DNA from: Bacillus cytotoxicus
GTDB lineage: Bacteria > Bacillota > Bacilli > Bacillales > Bacillaceae_G
Reading direction: 5' to 3'
Length of the DNA stretch: 64,000 nt
NCBI RefSeq assembly: GCF_023715645.1
Contig: NZ_JAMBOP010000023.1
Location: forward strand, 1-64,000
Made by a program: the position numbers and the translations under genes
Notes under the pieces: model-generated
Databases searched by the model: none
Told to the model about the DNA's origin: nothing
Seen by the model: the letters and a program-made list of their open reading frames with translations, nothing else
Shown: one piece after another, positions 50,677-59,439 of the stretch
Numbering within the stretch: the stretch's first letter is position 1
How the letters are laid out: every line of letters starts with the position of its first letter

Positions 50677-52091
50677 ACTGCATCTCCCTCAGTTTTTGTA
50701 CTCTCATCTAATTTGGACATTTGTGATTGATATTTTTTATCTTTCAATTGGTCACGCTTTTCACGTTGATCTTTTAATGAAGCATGTGTTGTATTTGTTT
50801 CATAATCTTTGCGGCGATTCATACGCTGTAAGCCTTCTGGTACAAGGTTAAATTTCTTATCGCTCATCAATGCTGCTACACCAACATCAGAGCGCTTTTC
50901 TTCGTAATTCGGATAAATTTCTTTGAAATACCCTTCTGCTCTGCCTGCTACATAATTTTCTGGTTCTGGATACGTTGTGATAACACCCTCAAAGTTACGA
51001 AGAACAACTTTGTCAGCACTTTGTGAAATAATGTAGTTTGGCTGAACAGCAATTTTACCACCACCGCCCGGTGCATCAACAACAAATGTTGGTACTGCAT
51101 AACCAGATGTATGTCCACGTAATCCTTCAATAATTTCAAGACCTTTTGATACTGGCGCACGGAAATGGCCAATTCCTTCTGATAAGTCACATTGATAAAT
51201 ATAGTATGGACGTACACGAATTTTTACTAAATCATGCATCAGTTTTTTCATAATTGGTACGCTATCATTAATACCTGCTAAAATAACAGCTTGGTTTCCA
51301 AGCGGTACACCTGCATTCGCCAGCATTTCACAAGCAAGTTTAGATTCTTCTGTAATTTCAATAGACGTGTTAAAATGCGTATTTAACCAAACTGGATGAT
51401 ACTTCTTAATAATATTGCAAAGATTTTCCGTAATACGCTGCGGAAATACAACAGGAGCTCTTGTTCCGATACGGATAATTTCTACATGCGGAATTGCACG
51501 TAAATTCTTTAAGATATACTCTAAAATGTTATCGTTAATTAGAAGTCCGTCACCACCGGAGATTAATACGTCACGAACTTGCGGTGTTTCACGAATATAA
51601 GCAATCGCTGCGTCTAATTGTTTCTTTGGAACACCCATTCCAATTTGTCCACTAAAACGACGACGTGTACAATAGCGACAATACATAGAACATTGATTTG
51701 TTACTAAGAAAAGAACACGGTCTGGATAACGATGTGTTAACCCTGGAACTGGTGAATCTTCATCTTCATGAAGCGGATCTTCTAAATCATACTTTGTTTT
51801 ATATAATTCCTCTGAAATCGGTACAGATTGCATACGAATTGGACAACGCGGATCATCCGGATTCATTAAGGATGCATAGTACGGTGTAATATTTAATGGG
51901 ATTGTTTTTGTTGAAATTTTAACACCTTCTTCTTCTTCCGGTGTTAAATGAATGACTTTCTTTAAATCATCTAATGTTTTAATTGTATTTGTTAACTGCC
52001 AAATCCAATCGTTCCATTGCTCATCAGTAACATCTTTCCATAGTTCAATCTCTTTCCAATGACGGTTTGGTTTATATACGTCGTGTAACAT
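50673..52091 (-). CDS. kamA: L-lysine 2,3-aminomutase (AblA/KamA)
   Basis: A 472-residue radical SAM, PLP-dependent enzyme. The [4Fe-4S] motif is in LVTNQCSMYCRYCTRRRFSG (CxxxCxxC), followed by DVLISGGDGLLI, IIRIGTRAPVVFPQRI, LNTHFNTSIEIT, and VDAPGGGGKIAVQPNYIISQSADKVVLRNFEGVITTYPEP with the zinc and PLP regions. It converts L-lysine to L-beta-lysine. With AblB it makes the osmolyte N6-acetyl-beta-lysine, or enters lysine breakdown. ATG 52091 (LHDVYKPNRH) follows AAGGGGGAAT. A -24/-12 promoter lies directly upstream, behind the sigma-54 activator gene. Confidence 0.96.
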   Translation of the reverse strand: MLHDVYKPNRHWKEIELWKDVTDEQWNDWIWQLTNTIKTLDDLKKVIHLTPEEEEGVKISTKTIPLNITPYYASLMNPDDPRCPIRMQSVPISEELYKTKYDLEDPLHEDEDSPVPGLTHRYPDRVLFLVTNQCSMYCRYCTRRRFSGQIGMGVPKKQLDAAIAYIRETPQVRDVLISGGDGLLINDNILEYILKNLRAIPHVEIIRIGTRAPVVFPQRITENLCNIIKKYHPVWLNTHFNTSIEITEESKLACEMLANAGVPLGNQAVILAGINDSVPIMKKLMHDLVKIRVRPYYIYQCDLSEGIGHFRAPVSKGLEIIEGLRGHTSGYAVPTFVVDAPGGGGKIAVQPNYIISQSADKVVLRNFEGVITTYPEPENYVAGRAEGYFKEIYPNYEEKRSDVGVAALMSDKKFNLVPEGLQRMNRRKDYETNTTHASLKDQREKRDQLKDKKYQSQMSKLDESTKTEGDAV

Positions 52092-52130
52092 TGCTATTCC
52101 CCCTTTTTCAAACACTCACTCATTATTAAA

Positions 52131-52146
52131 GCAATAATCATGCCAA
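52131..52146 (-). promoter_or_regulatory. Sigma-54 (-24/-12) promoter of kamA
   Basis: On the minus strand TTGGCATGATTATTGC has the GG and GC doublets separated by exactly the 12-base interval that SigL/RpoN requires. It lies about 40 bases before the kamA start, and the gene just upstream encodes a sigma-54 activator, which makes a chance match unlikely. Confidence 0.75.
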
Positions 52147-52323
52147 CTTTAACGGTTACATCTAGATTTTGATTCACTACTATTCATGCAATCTTTGCTA
52201 TTACAAGCTTCTTTACTAGAAAAATATTGTTTTATACGAAAATAAAATAAAAATACCCTAATTAAAAAACAGAATTTTCTATACTTTTATATATGTAATT
52301 GCTCATTTATTGGTGCTAACGCA

Positions 52324-52353
52324 CAAAACATGCCAATTATTCGGCATATTTTG
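52324..52353. promoter_or_regulatory. Palindrome, candidate upstream activator site for kamA
   Basis: CAAAAcATGCC and GGCATaTTTTG form a near-perfect inverted repeat (10 of 11 positions) with an 8-base centre, overlapping the stop codon of the activator gene. It lies about 185 bp upstream of the -24/-12 promoter, a usual distance for enhancer-type sites bound by the Fis-like domain of such activators. Confidence 0.55.
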
Positions 52354-53716
52354 CATATTTATTTAATTTATACTGCAACGTTTGTCTTGGAATACATAAC
52401 AACTTTGCGGCTTGTAAAACATTCCCTTTTGCTTCTAACATTGCTTGTTCAATCAATTCTTTTTCCGTTTGATGTAGCGCTTCTCGAAGTGGTACTATCG
52501 ACTTTTTCTGCAGATGCGGTGTTTGTCGAAACGAACGTGGAAAACATGATAACGTTAGCACTTTTCCTTCTGCTACAATGACCGCATGTTCAATCATGTG
52601 CTTTAATTCACGTACATTACCTGGCCAATTGTATTGTAGTAAGTGCTGCTTTGCATCTTCATCTATTCTAATTACATTCTTTTTATATTCCTTGTTATAG
52701 GCCTTCAAAAAGTGCGGAACTAACAATAAAATATCTTCCTTTCGCTCACGAACCGGCGGAATAAATAAGGAAAACACATTTAATCGATAATATAAATCTG
52801 TACGAATTTTATTTTCACGAAGGCACTCATCTGGAGGTTGATTCATCGCTGTAATGACACGCACATCAACTTTTCTTGTTTTATTATCACCGATGCGGCG
52901 AATAACACCATCTTCTAATACACGAAGCATTTTTGCTTGTAAATCTAACGGCATCGAATTCAGTTCATCTAAAAATAATGTACCACCGTCCGCAAGTTCA
53001 AATAAGCCGACTCGTTCTATTGCACCTGTATAGCTTCCTTTTGTTGTTCCAAATAGTAAACTTTCAAGTAATGATTCTGGCAAAGCAGCACAGTTTTGAG
53101 CGATAAACGGATTATTTCTTCTTTTCGATGCTTCGTGTATCGCTTGTACAAATAACTCTTTTCCTGTCCCTGTTTCACCATAAATCAGTACGTTCGCATT
53201 AGTAGTTGCAACCTTTTGTGCCAGCTGTTTCGTCTGTAAAAAGCGCAAATCATTCGTTATAATCGTATCGAATGCTACGTGTCTGTATGGTGATTTTTTC
53301 AATGATGACCGCTTCATTTTCGACTGCAAGTCAGCAATTTTTTCCGTTAACTGCTGAATAGTAGAATAATCTTTTGCAATTTCAACAGCGCCAGCTATGC
53401 GTCCTTCTATAAAAATAGGAAGCGTTGTATTCACCGTGTATACATCTTCTCCCCTTTGATTTTGATATCGCTGCACTTGGTGTAAGATTGGCTTTTTCAT
53501 TTGCAATACCTTTAACAGTGTACTCGTTTCCGGCGTTAACGAGGGAAATGCTTCTAATAAATATTTACCGAGTACATCTTCTACGTTCGATCCATCATGT
53601 TTTGCTGCTACTGTGTTATAAAAAATCGTAACCCCATTTTCATCTACTGCATGAATAGCTTCATCAATGCTACTTAAAATTGCTTCAATCACTTCTTGTG
53701 TTGAAATCGCCAGCAA
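52337..53716 (-). CDS. Sigma-54-dependent transcriptional activator (RocR-like, PAS-AAA-HTH)
   Basis: A 459-residue enhancer-binding protein. An N-terminal PAS-type sensor (residues 1-130, IDEAIHAVDENGVTIFYN), AAA+ core with Walker A YGETGTGKELF, the sigma-54 contact loop GSYTGAIERVG (GAFTGA with Phe to Tyr, as in many family members), Walker B GGTLFLDELNSMP, R-finger region VRVITAMN, and a C-terminal Fis-type HTH (KGNVLQAAKLLCIPRQTLQYKL). It most resembles RocR and other amino-acid catabolism regulators. TTG start at 53716 behind AAGGAGGG. Its place between kamA and ablB and the -24/-12 site after it indicate that it controls kamA in response to lysine or a product. Confidence 0.93.
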   Translation of the reverse strand: MLAISTQEVIEAILSSIDEAIHAVDENGVTIFYNTVAAKHDGSNVEDVLGKYLLEAFPSLTPETSTLLKVLQMKKPILHQVQRYQNQRGEDVYTVNTTLPIFIEGRIAGAVEIAKDYSTIQQLTEKIADLQSKMKRSSLKKSPYRHVAFDTIITNDLRFLQTKQLAQKVATTNANVLIYGETGTGKELFVQAIHEASKRRNNPFIAQNCAALPESLLESLLFGTTKGSYTGAIERVGLFELADGGTLFLDELNSMPLDLQAKMLRVLEDGVIRRIGDNKTRKVDVRVITAMNQPPDECLRENKIRTDLYYRLNVFSLFIPPVRERKEDILLLVPHFLKAYNKEYKKNVIRIDEDAKQHLLQYNWPGNVRELKHMIEHAVIVAEGKVLTLSCFPRSFRQTPHLQKKSIVPLREALHQTEKELIEQAMLEAKGNVLQAAKLLCIPRQTLQYKLNKYAKYAE

Positions 53717-53861
53717 CGTACTTCCCTCCTTCGCTCAAAAACCAGCAATTATGTGCCAAATTTTGAGCACCTACTACTAAAATGAAACTCCCATCAGCGA
53801 AGATTTTTTCTCCTACGCTTATGGAAGTTAAATAAACTAATTCTTTATGAATTATGATTTA

Positions 53862-54707
53862 CTACATATGTGATAAGTCCTTTACCCAAACGTTCATATC
53901 CTCTAACTTATCGAAAATATAACAGTTATTCGCCAGTCGCCCTGTATACGTATAACCAAGTTGATAAAAGGCTGCGTTCATACCAAATGAAAGTGCCCGT
54001 GCGATTGTATAAGAATAAAAAATACCTTTCTCTTGCAGTTCCTCTTCTAACTTCATCAGTAAACTTTTCATAAAACCGTGTTTTCGATACTCAGGTAAAG
54101 TTGCACAATTTGTTAATTCTGCATTACCTTCTCTTACGTTTATTTCTGCTGAAGCAGTGCTTATAATCTTGCCTTCCGTTTCATACACGTAATAAATTAT
54201 ATCTTCCTTCATCGTTTTCACAATATAATCGACTTCATTTAAAGGTGTTGGATAAATCTCAAATACTTTTCCAAATACATCCGCAAGCTGCTTTGCATCT
54301 TCTTCTGTCGCTTTTCGTAATATAAACTGTTCTGGTATTTCTTTTTCTATTACTTTCTTCGCAATTACACCACTTAATATTTCATCTTCCTTTACCCACT
54401 GCACGCTATTACGGCGCTCATCATCCCGATATTTCACCATAAAATATGCATCATGCCCTTGGAAGTATTGCGGAATACTTGCTTCTAACATAAAGCCAAG
54501 AGAGAGCCAATCAGGAATATGCTCCCCCTTTCCTTTTATAATTAATTTCGTGAAAGAATGAGAGTTTGCAAGCTCTTCAACTCTACGCATTACATGTTCA
54601 ACATTTCCCTTATAATGATCAACTCGAATACGTTTATTAAAATAATCTAACGTGCCTTCTACAGTATAATTCTTTGTCTGTTCTACAAATTCTTCGTAAT
54701 ATTTCAT
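53862..54707 (-). CDS. ablB: Beta-lysine N6-acetyltransferase
   Basis: A 281-residue protein matching AblB (YodP): an N-terminal domain (YYEEFVEQTKNYTVEGTLDYFNKRI, IRVDHYKGNVEHV) and a C-terminal GNAT domain (LTNCATLPEYRKHGFMKSLLMKLEEEL, with the acetyl-CoA loop, and SFGMNAAFYQLGYTYTGRL). It acetylates the 6-amino group of beta-lysine produced by KamA. In methanogens and some bacilli the product is a compatible solute. Here it is coupled to yodQ by a four-base ATGA overlap (54704-54707). AGGTGG precedes the ATG. The 145 bases between it and the activator hold a -24/-12-like site with the wrong spacing. Confidence 0.93.
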   Translation of the reverse strand: MKYYEEFVEQTKNYTVEGTLDYFNKRIRVDHYKGNVEHVMRRVEELANSHSFTKLIIKGKGEHIPDWLSLGFMLEASIPQYFQGHDAYFMVKYRDDERRNSVQWVKEDEILSGVIAKKVIEKEIPEQFILRKATEEDAKQLADVFGKVFEIYPTPLNEVDYIVKTMKEDIIYYVYETEGKIISTASAEINVREGNAELTNCATLPEYRKHGFMKSLLMKLEEELQEKGIFYSYTIARALSFGMNAAFYQLGYTYTGRLANNCYIFDKLEDMNVWVKDLSHM

Positions 54708-55972
54708 TTGTCCACCTCGCACCAATCCAGCAGTGTACATGCAATAACCTTTGCTGCTGCAATCATTTTATCAATTTCAATATATTCATTTGGATAATGT
54801 GCGACTTTCGTTTCACCTGGACCAAATACGATCGTTGGAATATTTGCAATTTGTGTAAATAACCCTCCATCTGTTCCCCACGGTGATGCCTCAATAATTG
54901 GCTCTGTACCTTCAATATGTACAAAATTATCTTTTAGCGTCGTAATAAGCGAATGTTTTTCATCTAATTCCCCCGGAACCCACCGTGCGCCAAACCATTC
55001 TACTTCTACTGGATGTTCTGCAAACCATAGATCTACCTGAGCTAACTGTCCTATCCAATTTTCAAATTCTATTTTTGCATCTTCCATACTCTCATTTGGC
55101 GCTACACCATATCTTCCTTCTAAAGTAAGAAAATCGGGTACAGAACTTGGCCAACTGCCACCTTCAATTTTCCCGATATTAATCGGAATCGGAATCGGAA
55201 TTCCTTTATATAACGGATCTGTAATCCGTTCATTTCGTTTTTCTTCTAGCTTCTTCATATGCTTCACAACAAGCATACTTTTTTCAATAGCGCTTACACC
55301 TTCATAACGTGTCCCACCATGCGCAGCTTTCCCTTTTACGAATAAACGAAACCACATTGAACCTTGTTGTTTCGTAAAAAACTTCATATTCGTTGGCTCT
55401 GGAATAATTACGCCATCTGCCTCGTAACCTCGTAAAAGTGCCGCAAGCGTACCTGCGCCGCCACTTTCTTCTTCTATAACACTTTGAAAATATACATCTC
55501 CCTTTAGAGAAATGCCTGTTGCAACAATGGCTTCTATCGCTAGCATAAGCGATACATTACCACCTTTCATATCGGTTGTGCCCCGGCCGTATATACGATT
55601 CCCAATTTTTTCTCCCGCATACGGATGATGCTCCCACTGATTCAAATCTCCTTCTGGCACAACATCAATATGTCCATTTAAAATCATCGACTTTCCGCCA
55701 CCATGCCCCTTTAATGTTGCTACAATATTAGGACTATCATTAAAACTTGTACGCGGTGAAACGAAATACGGATGATCTTTCATTTTCGTAAACGATGGCT
55801 CCCAAATATCCAAATCTAACCCAAGCTCACGCAGCTTTTCAATTACCACTGCCTGCGCACCGCTTTCATCCCCGCTCGTACTTTTTTCCTGAATTAAACG
55901 TTTTAATAATTTCACACTCATATTTTCATGACTTTCAATATATTCACATACTTGTTTTTTATATTGCTCCAA
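54704..55972 (-). CDS. yodQ: YodQ, M20 family deacylase
   Basis: A 422-residue zinc peptidase-like enzyme (ArgE/DapE/ACY1 group): LNGHIDVVPEGD (H-x-D), YGRGTTDMKGG (bridging Asp), QSVIEEESGGAG (catalytic EE) and VIIPEPTNMKF. The dimerisation region KAAHGGTRYEGVSAIEKSM is present, as is the last His near VAHYPNEYIEID. The likely reaction is removal of an N-acyl group, within the beta-lysine pathway removal or exchange of the acetyl group from an acetylated intermediate. TTG start at 55972 behind AAAGGAGAGG. Confidence 0.92.
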   Translation of the reverse strand: MEQYKKQVCEYIESHENMSVKLLKRLIQEKSTSGDESGAQAVVIEKLRELGLDLDIWEPSFTKMKDHPYFVSPRTSFNDSPNIVATLKGHGGGKSMILNGHIDVVPEGDLNQWEHHPYAGEKIGNRIYGRGTTDMKGGNVSLMLAIEAIVATGISLKGDVYFQSVIEEESGGAGTLAALLRGYEADGVIIPEPTNMKFFTKQQGSMWFRLFVKGKAAHGGTRYEGVSAIEKSMLVVKHMKKLEEKRNERITDPLYKGIPIPIPINIGKIEGGSWPSSVPDFLTLEGRYGVAPNESMEDAKIEFENWIGQLAQVDLWFAEHPVEVEWFGARWVPGELDEKHSLITTLKDNFVHIEGTEPIIEASPWGTDGGLFTQIANIPTIVFGPGETKVAHYPNEYIEIDKMIAAAKVIACTLLDWCEVDK

Positions 55973-55987
55973 TTGTTACCTCTCCTT

Positions 55988-56650
55988 TCAGTCAATCACT
56001 AGTAAAGATGGACTTACATGAAAAGCAGCTTCTGTACATTTTTTTATATCTTCTACTGTATACGGACTCATTAATTCTTGTAGAACTAATCCTTTCGGTG
56101 TTACTTCCATTACAGCCATATCTGTAATAATGACGTCTACACATCGTTTTGACGTTAGGGGAAGTGTGCATTCTGAAACAATTTTTGATTTCCCGTATTT
56201 ATCGACATGATTCATTACAACGACAACACGTTTTGCCTTTTGCGCTAAATCCATGGCACCACCAATTCCCGGTACACGTTTACCTGGTACAATCCAATTT
56301 GCTAAATCCCCTTTTTCACTTACTTGCAGTGACCCAAGAATGGTAACATCAAGTAATCCTTTTCGAATCATCCCAAATGCTGTGCTGCTATCAAAATAAC
56401 TAGCTCCGGCAATAATTGATGTTGGCAAGCCAGCCGCATTACATAAATTTTCATCCTCTTCCCCTTTTACTGGTGTTGGCCCCATACCTACAATGCCATT
56501 TTCCGCATGAAACATAACATGCATATCATCTGGTAAATGATTCGGAATAAGAGATGGGATGCCGATTCCTAAATTCACAATCATCCCGTTTTGAATTTCC
56601 TTTGCTGCACGTTTGGCAATTTTGTTACGAACATCTACTCCCATGCCCAT
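55988..56650 (-). CDS. yodR: CoA-transferase subunit B
   Basis: A 220-residue family I CoA-transferase beta subunit: NLGIGIPSLIPNHLPDDMHVMFHAENGIVGMGP contains the catalytic Glu in AENG, GGAMDLAQKAKRVVVVMNHVDKYGKSKIV is the standard second half. With YodS it moves CoA between an acyl-CoA and a free acid. In this cluster the acid is presumably a transaminated derivative of acetylated beta-lysine. The ATG at 56650 lies inside the 3' end of yodS (16-base overlap), with AAGGAG upstream. Catalytic residue intact. Confidence 0.92.
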   Translation of the reverse strand: MGMGVDVRNKIAKRAAKEIQNGMIVNLGIGIPSLIPNHLPDDMHVMFHAENGIVGMGPTPVKGEEDENLCNAAGLPTSIIAGASYFDSSTAFGMIRKGLLDVTILGSLQVSEKGDLANWIVPGKRVPGIGGAMDLAQKAKRVVVVMNHVDKYGKSKIVSECTLPLTSKRCVDVIITDMAVMEVTPKGLVLQELMSPYTVEDIKKCTEAAFHVSPSLLVID

Positions 56651-57333
56651 TTCCAGTTCACTCCTTCCGATGGAACAATATAATCAACAAATACACCTGG
56701 CGTAATAATTTCTTCTGGATCGAGTTCTCCAAGCGGAACAATTTCTTCAGCCTCGACAATCGTAATATCACCAGCCATTGCGACATGTGGATTCATATTA
56801 CGCGCACTTTTATCAAACACAAGGTTACCAAACGGATCTGCTTGTTTCGCAAACACGATAGATACTTCTGCAGTTAGTGCCGTTTCAATCAAATATGTCT
56901 TCCCATTTATTTCAACTGTTCGTTTTCCTTCTTCTACAATTGTATCCATCCCGACATCAACAAGAACACCACCGAGTCCGACTCCTCCTGCTCGAATTCG
57001 TTCTGCTAATGTACCTTGAGGAGAAAATTCAATTTGTAATCTTCCTTCATTTAACTGCCGTCCTGCATTTGGATTTGAACCAATATGTGATGTAATTAGC
57101 GACTTTACTCGCTCTTTTGTCACAAGGCGACCAATTCCAACATCAGGAAAACCAGTGTCATTACCGATTAAATGCAAATCATGAATTCCTTTATTTAAGA
57201 TCGCTTCAATTAAAGAAGGGGGAGATCCAATGCCTCCAAATCCTCCAAACATAAGCGTCATCTCATCATGAAAATATGGCATAACATCTTGTATTGTTTT
57301 TAATTTTCCAAATGTATTTGTAATAGTTGTCAT
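56635..57333 (-). CDS. yodS: CoA-transferase subunit A
   Basis: A 232-residue alpha subunit: LMFGGFGGIGSPPSLIEAIL (the GGFGxxGxP CoA loop), GNDTGFPDVGIGRLV, SHIGSNPNAGRQLNEG and LAERIRAGGVGLGGVLVDVGM. It pairs with YodR. The start overlaps the yodT stop by four bases (57330-57333) and the stop overlaps yodR, so the CoA-transferase is produced in step with the aminotransferase. Confidence 0.92.
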   Translation of the reverse strand: MTTITNTFGKLKTIQDVMPYFHDEMTLMFGGFGGIGSPPSLIEAILNKGIHDLHLIGNDTGFPDVGIGRLVTKERVKSLITSHIGSNPNAGRQLNEGRLQIEFSPQGTLAERIRAGGVGLGGVLVDVGMDTIVEEGKRTVEINGKTYLIETALTAEVSIVFAKQADPFGNLVFDKSARNMNPHVAMAGDITIVEAEEIVPLGELDPEEIITPGVFVDYIVPSEGVNWKWAWE

Positions 57334-58640
57334 ACGATACTATGCCCTCCTTTTTCCGTCATTTTCTCTACACTTTTTGCAAAAATCTGGAGTAATTCAT
57401 CTAACTCTTCATATGTAGTTGTAAGAGGCGGCGCAACTAATAATGCACTATCTTCTTTACCCGCTTGCCCTGATACAGCTTGGTATAAAAGAAGACCATT
57501 TTTCGCCGCAACAGAAATAAGTTCAGATGCTTTTGTAAACGGTTGCAATTCTACTCCAATCAATAAACCCTTGCCGCGTACATCAGCAATAATTGTCGAT
57601 TGTTGCTGCACCTTTTGCAAACCTGCCATTAAATATTCCCCTTTTTCAGCAGTTTCTTCCGGCAAACGGTGCTTCTCTGTATATTCAATTACCGCTAACG
57701 CTGTCGCCGCTGAAAGTGGATTTGCACTCAATGTATGTCCGCTCATCACAGAACGAGACCCTCGTAAAATCGGTTCCATCACACGATCACTTACCATCGT
57801 TGCAGCAATTGGCGCATAACCAGCTGCTAACCCTTTTCCAAGTGTCATAATATCCGGCTGAACACCCCAATGTTCCATCGCAAACCATGACCCAGTACGG
57901 CCAAGTCCTGTCATTACTTCATCAGCGATAAATAAAATATCATAATGCTCACATATATCCTTAATCACCTTATAATAATCTTTCGGTGGTACAACAGCTC
58001 CCCCAGCTGCACCAATAATCGGCTCCGCAATGAACGCCGCAATATGCTCTGCACCAATACGTTCAATGGATCGCTCTAACTCTGTTGCACACGAAAGTTG
58101 ACATGTTGGATACACCTTTTGTACAGGGCAACGGAAGCAATACGGTGCAGGTAATGTCGGATAATCCTCCAACATAGAAACAAAACGTTGCCTACGCAGC
58201 GGATGCCCAGACAATGATAATGCACCCATCGTAATTCCGTGATAACTCATCCAGCGTGACAAGATTTTATTTTTCCCTTGAATACCGCGCTCTTGAAAAT
58301 GTTGAATTGCAATCTTCATTGCCGTTTCATTCGCCTCTGTACCGCTATTCACGAAAAAGCTCCAATTTAAATCTCCCATATTTAAATCGCTCAACTTCTT
58401 TGCGAGCTTTTCTGCCGGCTCGCTCGTAAACTGTGAACGATATACAAAGGCAATCTCCTCTGCTTGCTGCTTAATAACTTCTGCAATCTCTGTTACACCA
58501 TGACCGATACTTGCTGTAATCGCTCCTGACGAACCATCAAAATATTTATTACCGTTTTGATCATATAAATAAACACCTTTCCCGTGTGAAATCATCGGAT
58601 ACGGTTGACCAACAAGTGGCTTAATTAAGTAATCACGCAT
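57330..58640 (-). CDS. yodT: YodT, class III PLP aminotransferase
   Basis: A 436-residue fold-type I aminotransferase: FFVNSGTEANETAMKIA (phosphate loop), SYHGITMGALSLSGHPLRR, AAFIAEPIIGAAGGAVVPP, LFIADEVMTGLGRTG (Asp to the pyridine N) and DIMTLGKGLAAGYAPIAA (Schiff-base Lys). A Cys cluster CFRCPVQKVYPTCQLSC (about 165-181) is unusual but common to YodT homologues. It is the first gene of yodT-yodS-yodR-yodQ-ablB and probably removes the amino group of acetyl-beta-lysine or a derivative. GGGAGGAAC precedes the ATG. No promoter was firmly identified; in B. subtilis the cluster is sporulation-controlled. Confidence 0.93.
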   Translation of the reverse strand: MRDYLIKPLVGQPYPMISHGKGVYLYDQNGNKYFDGSSGAITASIGHGVTEIAEVIKQQAEEIAFVYRSQFTSEPAEKLAKKLSDLNMGDLNWSFFVNSGTEANETAMKIAIQHFQERGIQGKNKILSRWMSYHGITMGALSLSGHPLRRQRFVSMLEDYPTLPAPYCFRCPVQKVYPTCQLSCATELERSIERIGAEHIAAFIAEPIIGAAGGAVVPPKDYYKVIKDICEHYDILFIADEVMTGLGRTGSWFAMEHWGVQPDIMTLGKGLAAGYAPIAATMVSDRVMEPILRGSRSVMSGHTLSANPLSAATALAVIEYTEKHRLPEETAEKGEYLMAGLQKVQQQSTIIADVRGKGLLIGVELQPFTKASELISVAAKNGLLLYQAVSGQAGKEDSALLVAPPLTTTYEELDELLQIFAKSVEKMTEKGGHSIV

Positions 58641-59019
58641 GACGTTCCTCCCGCTTCTTCAACTCATATATATATATGTAGAAAATCAATTTTTCTTTCA
58701 TAAAAAAAAGAACTCTCTGCTTAAGCAGTGAATCTATTAAAAAGCTAATATTATAGAATATAAAAATGAATGCATAAAAACAAAATAGAAAGAAATTTCA
58801 GAAATAAAAATATATAAATCCACAACGCTTTCTCTACATCCCTCTTTATCCAAACGAAAGCATCAATTAAAAATCCTATACTCCTCTCTTCTAAGATATC
58901 ATTTAAAGCGAAAACCTGTTGCTAATGTGTAAACTTCGACAACCCTCTAGTGAATTTCCTTCTTACTTCTTCATCTTATTTCATATACTTTCAAACAAAT
59001 TTAGACAAATTTTTCACAC
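58641..59019. other. Intergenic region upstream of yodT
   Basis: About 380 bases. A short hairpin CTGCTTAAGCAG sits at about 58717-58728, next to a run of eight As; on the minus strand this gives a weak terminator-like shape just before yodT. TATAAT-like and SigE-like words occur around 58745-58765 but no pair with correct spacing convinced me. No gene seen. Confidence 0.5.
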
Positions 59020-59054
59020 AAAGAACCTCATCCTATGATAAGACGAGGTTCTTT
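59020..59054 (-). terminator. Terminator for the YjcZ transcript
   Basis: The arms AAAGAACCTC and GAGGTTCTTTT flank a 14-base loop. It lies on the far side of a bcr1-type repeat and a family B repeat from the YjcZ gene, and is the first terminator met by that minus-strand transcript. It would also stop plus-strand transcripts. Confidence 0.75.
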
Positions 59055-59056
59055 TG

Positions 59057-59210
59057 CTATATAAATCCAATTTGACTTTCCAGCATACAAGTCACCGCTA
59101 TGCCCAGAAAAAAGCAAACTGCTACTTTCTTTGTTTGAACATCTCATGCCGCTTCTACTCGTGGCTAGACGCTCTTGCCCATCTAAAAAGAAAAGGGTTT
59201 TTATGTACAC
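59057..59210 (+). repeat. bcr1-type repeat, right end truncated
   Basis: Starts CTATATAAATCCAATTTGACT; the core CCGCTTCTACTCGTGGCTAGACGCTC is present, but it ends at GGGTTTTTATGTAC without the terminal TTGGATTTATATA. It touches the terminator at 59020-59054. Confidence 0.85.
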
Positions 59211-59254
59211 CGCATTTAAAAAGCATTAAAAAAAAGAAAGAACCGATTAATTCT

Positions 59255-59407
59255 TCCTGCATCATCGGAGAATACAACCCCCACCTTAAGTTTAGTAGAG
59301 GTAATAAATCTAGGTGGAGGTTAGCTACCTGTATAAGCTCGATTGGGCAGGCTTTCCATCAGTGAAACAAAATAGACTCTCGCTGATGGAAGTTTCACTT
59401 TATTATT
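59255..59407 (-). repeat. Structured repeat family B, copy 3 (diverged)
   Basis: On the minus strand: ATAAAGTGAAACTTCCATCAG, closing CTGATGG, CAATCGAGCTTATACAGGTAGC, stem CTCCACCT/AGGTGGGG, GTATTCTCCGATGATG. The order of elements equals copies 1 and 2, but many positions differ while the stems still pair. A 12-bp perfect inverted repeat GAACCGATTAAT/ATTAATCGGTTC (59239-59250 and 59405-59416) encloses it. Confidence 0.75.
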
Positions 59408-59439
59408 AATCGGTTCACCATGACGCTCTTTCTGTATAA

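Noticed and set aside
58741-58800. SigE or SigA promoter in front of yodT
   Set aside because: A TATAAT-like word exists, but no -35 element at correct spacing for either factor. The sporulation control known in B. subtilis is not enough to call a site here.
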